Assembly: GCF_046630445.1 (NCBI RefSeq)
Contig: NC_092340.1
Span: 38,688,501-38,752,500, forward strand
Length of the DNA: 64,000 nt
Direction: 5' to 3'
Source of the DNA: Rutidosis leptorrhynchoides
Lineage: Eukaryota; Streptophyta; Magnoliopsida; Asterales; Asteraceae
The position numbers were made by a program, and so were the translations under genes. Shown here one piece after another: positions 62,166-64,000 of this stretch; positions within the stretch are counted from its first letter, which is position 1, and every line of letters begins with the position of its first letter. The notes beneath the pieces were generated by a model that had not been told where the DNA came from, did not search any database, and saw only the letters and a program-made list of their open reading frames with translations.

Positions 62166-64000
62166 TTAAGCAGGTGCAGGGGTTGACTCAGCATCTGGGA
62201 ACAAATGCGGGTACTTCTGCTTCATCTGATCTTCAGCTCCCAAGTGAACTCGGGACCGCGTCTGGCGTTCTATCTAACCCGGACAATAGGAATTCGGCTC
62301 TGCTTAAGAGTCTTAACTTCTCGATCCATAATCTCAATGGGTTCCTCAATAAAATGAAGTTGCTTATCAAAATGAAGTTCTTCCAAAGGAATAGTTTTGT
62401 CAGCCTCGGCCAAACACTTCTTTAAATTCGATACATGAAAAACATCGTGAACAGCACCGAGTTCTTGTGGCAACTTCAAACGATAAGCCGCCGGTCCAAC
62501 TCTCTCAATGATCTCAAACGGTCCAACAAAATGAGGACTTAACTTTCCCCTTTTACCAAAATGGATCACACCCTTCCAAGGTGAAACCTTTAACATAACT
62601 CGATCACCAACTTGAAATTCTACATCTTTCCTTCCCCTATCGGCATAACTCTTTTGCCGACTTCTAGCGGTTCTCAATCTTTCCTTAATCTGTACAATCT
62701 TCTCGGTAGTCTCGTGAATAATTTCTGGACCTGTGAGTTGAGCATCCCCAACCTCATTCCAACAGACAGGAGACCTACACTTCCTACCATACAGAGCTTC
62801 AAACGGTGCAGCTTGAATACTTGCGTGATAACTGTTGTTTTAAGAAAACTCAGCTAGCGGCAAATATTTATCCCACCCATTACCAAAATCAATAACACAC
62901 GCTCGTAACATATCTTCTAATGTCTGAATGATCCTTTCACTCTGACCATCCGTTTGAGGATGATAAGCGGTGCTCATATCTAACCTAGTTCCCAAGGCTT
63001 CCTGTAAAGATCGCCAAAACCTGGTTACAAATCGACTGTCTCGGTCTGAGATAATGGATACAGGAACACCATGCCTAGAAACAATCTCCTTCAAGTACAA
63101 ACGTGTAAGCTTCTCCATTGAATCTGTTTCCCTAATCGACAAAAAGTGAGCCGACTTAGTGAGTCGATCTACAATCACCCAAATAGTGTCATAGCCACCC
63201 GCAACTCTCGGTAACTTAGTAATAAAATCCATCGTAATTCCTTCCCACTTCCACTCGGGAATCTCAGGTTGCACCAACAGTCCAGACGGTTTTTGATGTT
63301 CAGCTTTAACCTTAGCACAGGTCAAATACTTAGCCACATACGTAGCTACATCACCTTTCAAATTAGGCCACCAATACAGCTCTTTAAGATCATGATACAT
63401 CTTTCCTGAACCAGGACGAATAGAGTACCTAGACTTATGAGCCTCATCCAAAACAAGTTGTCGCAGTTCGCCAAACTTCGGAACCCAAAGACGTCCTGCA
63501 AAGTATCTAGTACCATCTGCTCGAATCTCAAATTTCTTAGCCATTCCTCTTACGTTCTCCTTCACAAAATTCTCTTCCTTTAAGGCTTCTTGTTGTGCCT
63601 CAAGAATCTGCCTTGCGAGGTTTGTTCTAATTGTCATATTCAAGGCCCTAAACCTGCGAGGTTCAGCCCTTTCTTTACGACTCAACGCATCCGCCACAAC
63701 ATTGGCCTTACCCGGATGATACAAAAGTTCACAATCGTAATCGTTCAACGTCTCAATCCATCTTCGTTGTCTCATGTTCAACTGTTTCTGATCGAGGATA
63801 TGTTGAAGACTTTTATGATCTGTGTACACAGTACTCTTGACCCCATACAAATAATGTCTCCAAATCTTAAGCGCAAAAACAACGGCCCCCAACTCTAAAT
63901 CATGAGTTTTATAGTTCTGTTCGTGAATCTTCAACTGACGTGACGCGTACGCAATAAATTTCTTTCATTGCATCAAAACACAACCAAAGCCTTGACGCGA
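62166..64000 (-). pseudogene. pol: Chromovirus pol (RNase H, integrase, chromodomain), runs off the window
   Basis: From the window edge: GFGCVLMQ, a TGA at about 63965, RNase H ([20 protein letters not shown]), integrase zinc finger with the first Cys changed to Tyr ([16 protein letters not shown]), core motifs [16 protein letters not shown] and [13 protein letters not shown], a TAA at 62840-62842, the GPY/F-like domain ([20 protein letters not shown]) and chromodomain-like RIPIVRVR, then a TAG at 62270-62272 and a 1-base frameshift just after FTWE. It is better preserved than the copy at 57074-58933. This fits its position as the later insertion. Confidence 0.9.

Overview
This is plant nuclear DNA, very probably from an asterid eudicot such as a daisy-family species. 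That placement is inferred from the style of the long chromovirus LTRs and from the host gene; nothing in the window proves it. At least 80% of the window is transposable-element sequence, much of it nested. One host gene is clearly recognisable: a multi-exon TONNEAU1 (TON1) homologue at 10124-12392 (+). A broken receptor-like cytoplasmic kinase fragment lies at 14541-14780.

Layout. 1-2606: gag start, primer-binding site and 5' LTR of a minus-strand Ty3/gypsy element, inserted in a LINE. 2607-9849: plus-strand LINE split by two solo LTRs (2726-6162, TSD tcacc; 6674-8395, TSD cctcg). Its poly(A) end lies about 270 bp upstream of the TON1 start codon. 9850-15467: TON1, small inverted-repeat elements and gene debris. 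15468-21005: an intact Ty1/copia Tork-type element with one 1320-codon gag-pol frame, LTRs that read identically, and TSD cttct. 21417-23445: a relic copia gag, split by a 900 bp Mutator-type MITE with a 9 bp TSD. 23705-28220: a decayed copia with two LTRs. 28221-35634: two oppositely oriented 3' halves of Tat-lineage gypsy elements joined head to head; one contains a 1045 bp hAT-type MITE.

35996-64000 is a Russian doll of chromoviruses. The outermost is a plus-strand element (LTR 35996-52963, gag 53415). Its LTR was hit by a complete 13.5 kb minus-strand element (39059-52560, TSD tacag). Its gag was hit by another minus-strand element (53617 onward), whose pol was in turn hit by a third (58934 onward, running off the window).

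The most unusual object is the 13.5 kb element at 39059-52560. Between its primer-binding site and gag it carries two extra sense-strand frames. One is a 204-codon acidic protein that I do not recognise. The other is a decayed F-box protein resembling the plant At2g35280/At1g67623 family, which looks like a captured host gene. Between this cargo and gag sits a short copy of the element's own PPT/LTR junction, a possible scar of the capture. Its gag also holds an uninterrupted (TTG/CAA)n tract of about 115 triplets coding for polyasparagine. The gag-pol frame is broken by six stop codons and no frameshift that I can see.
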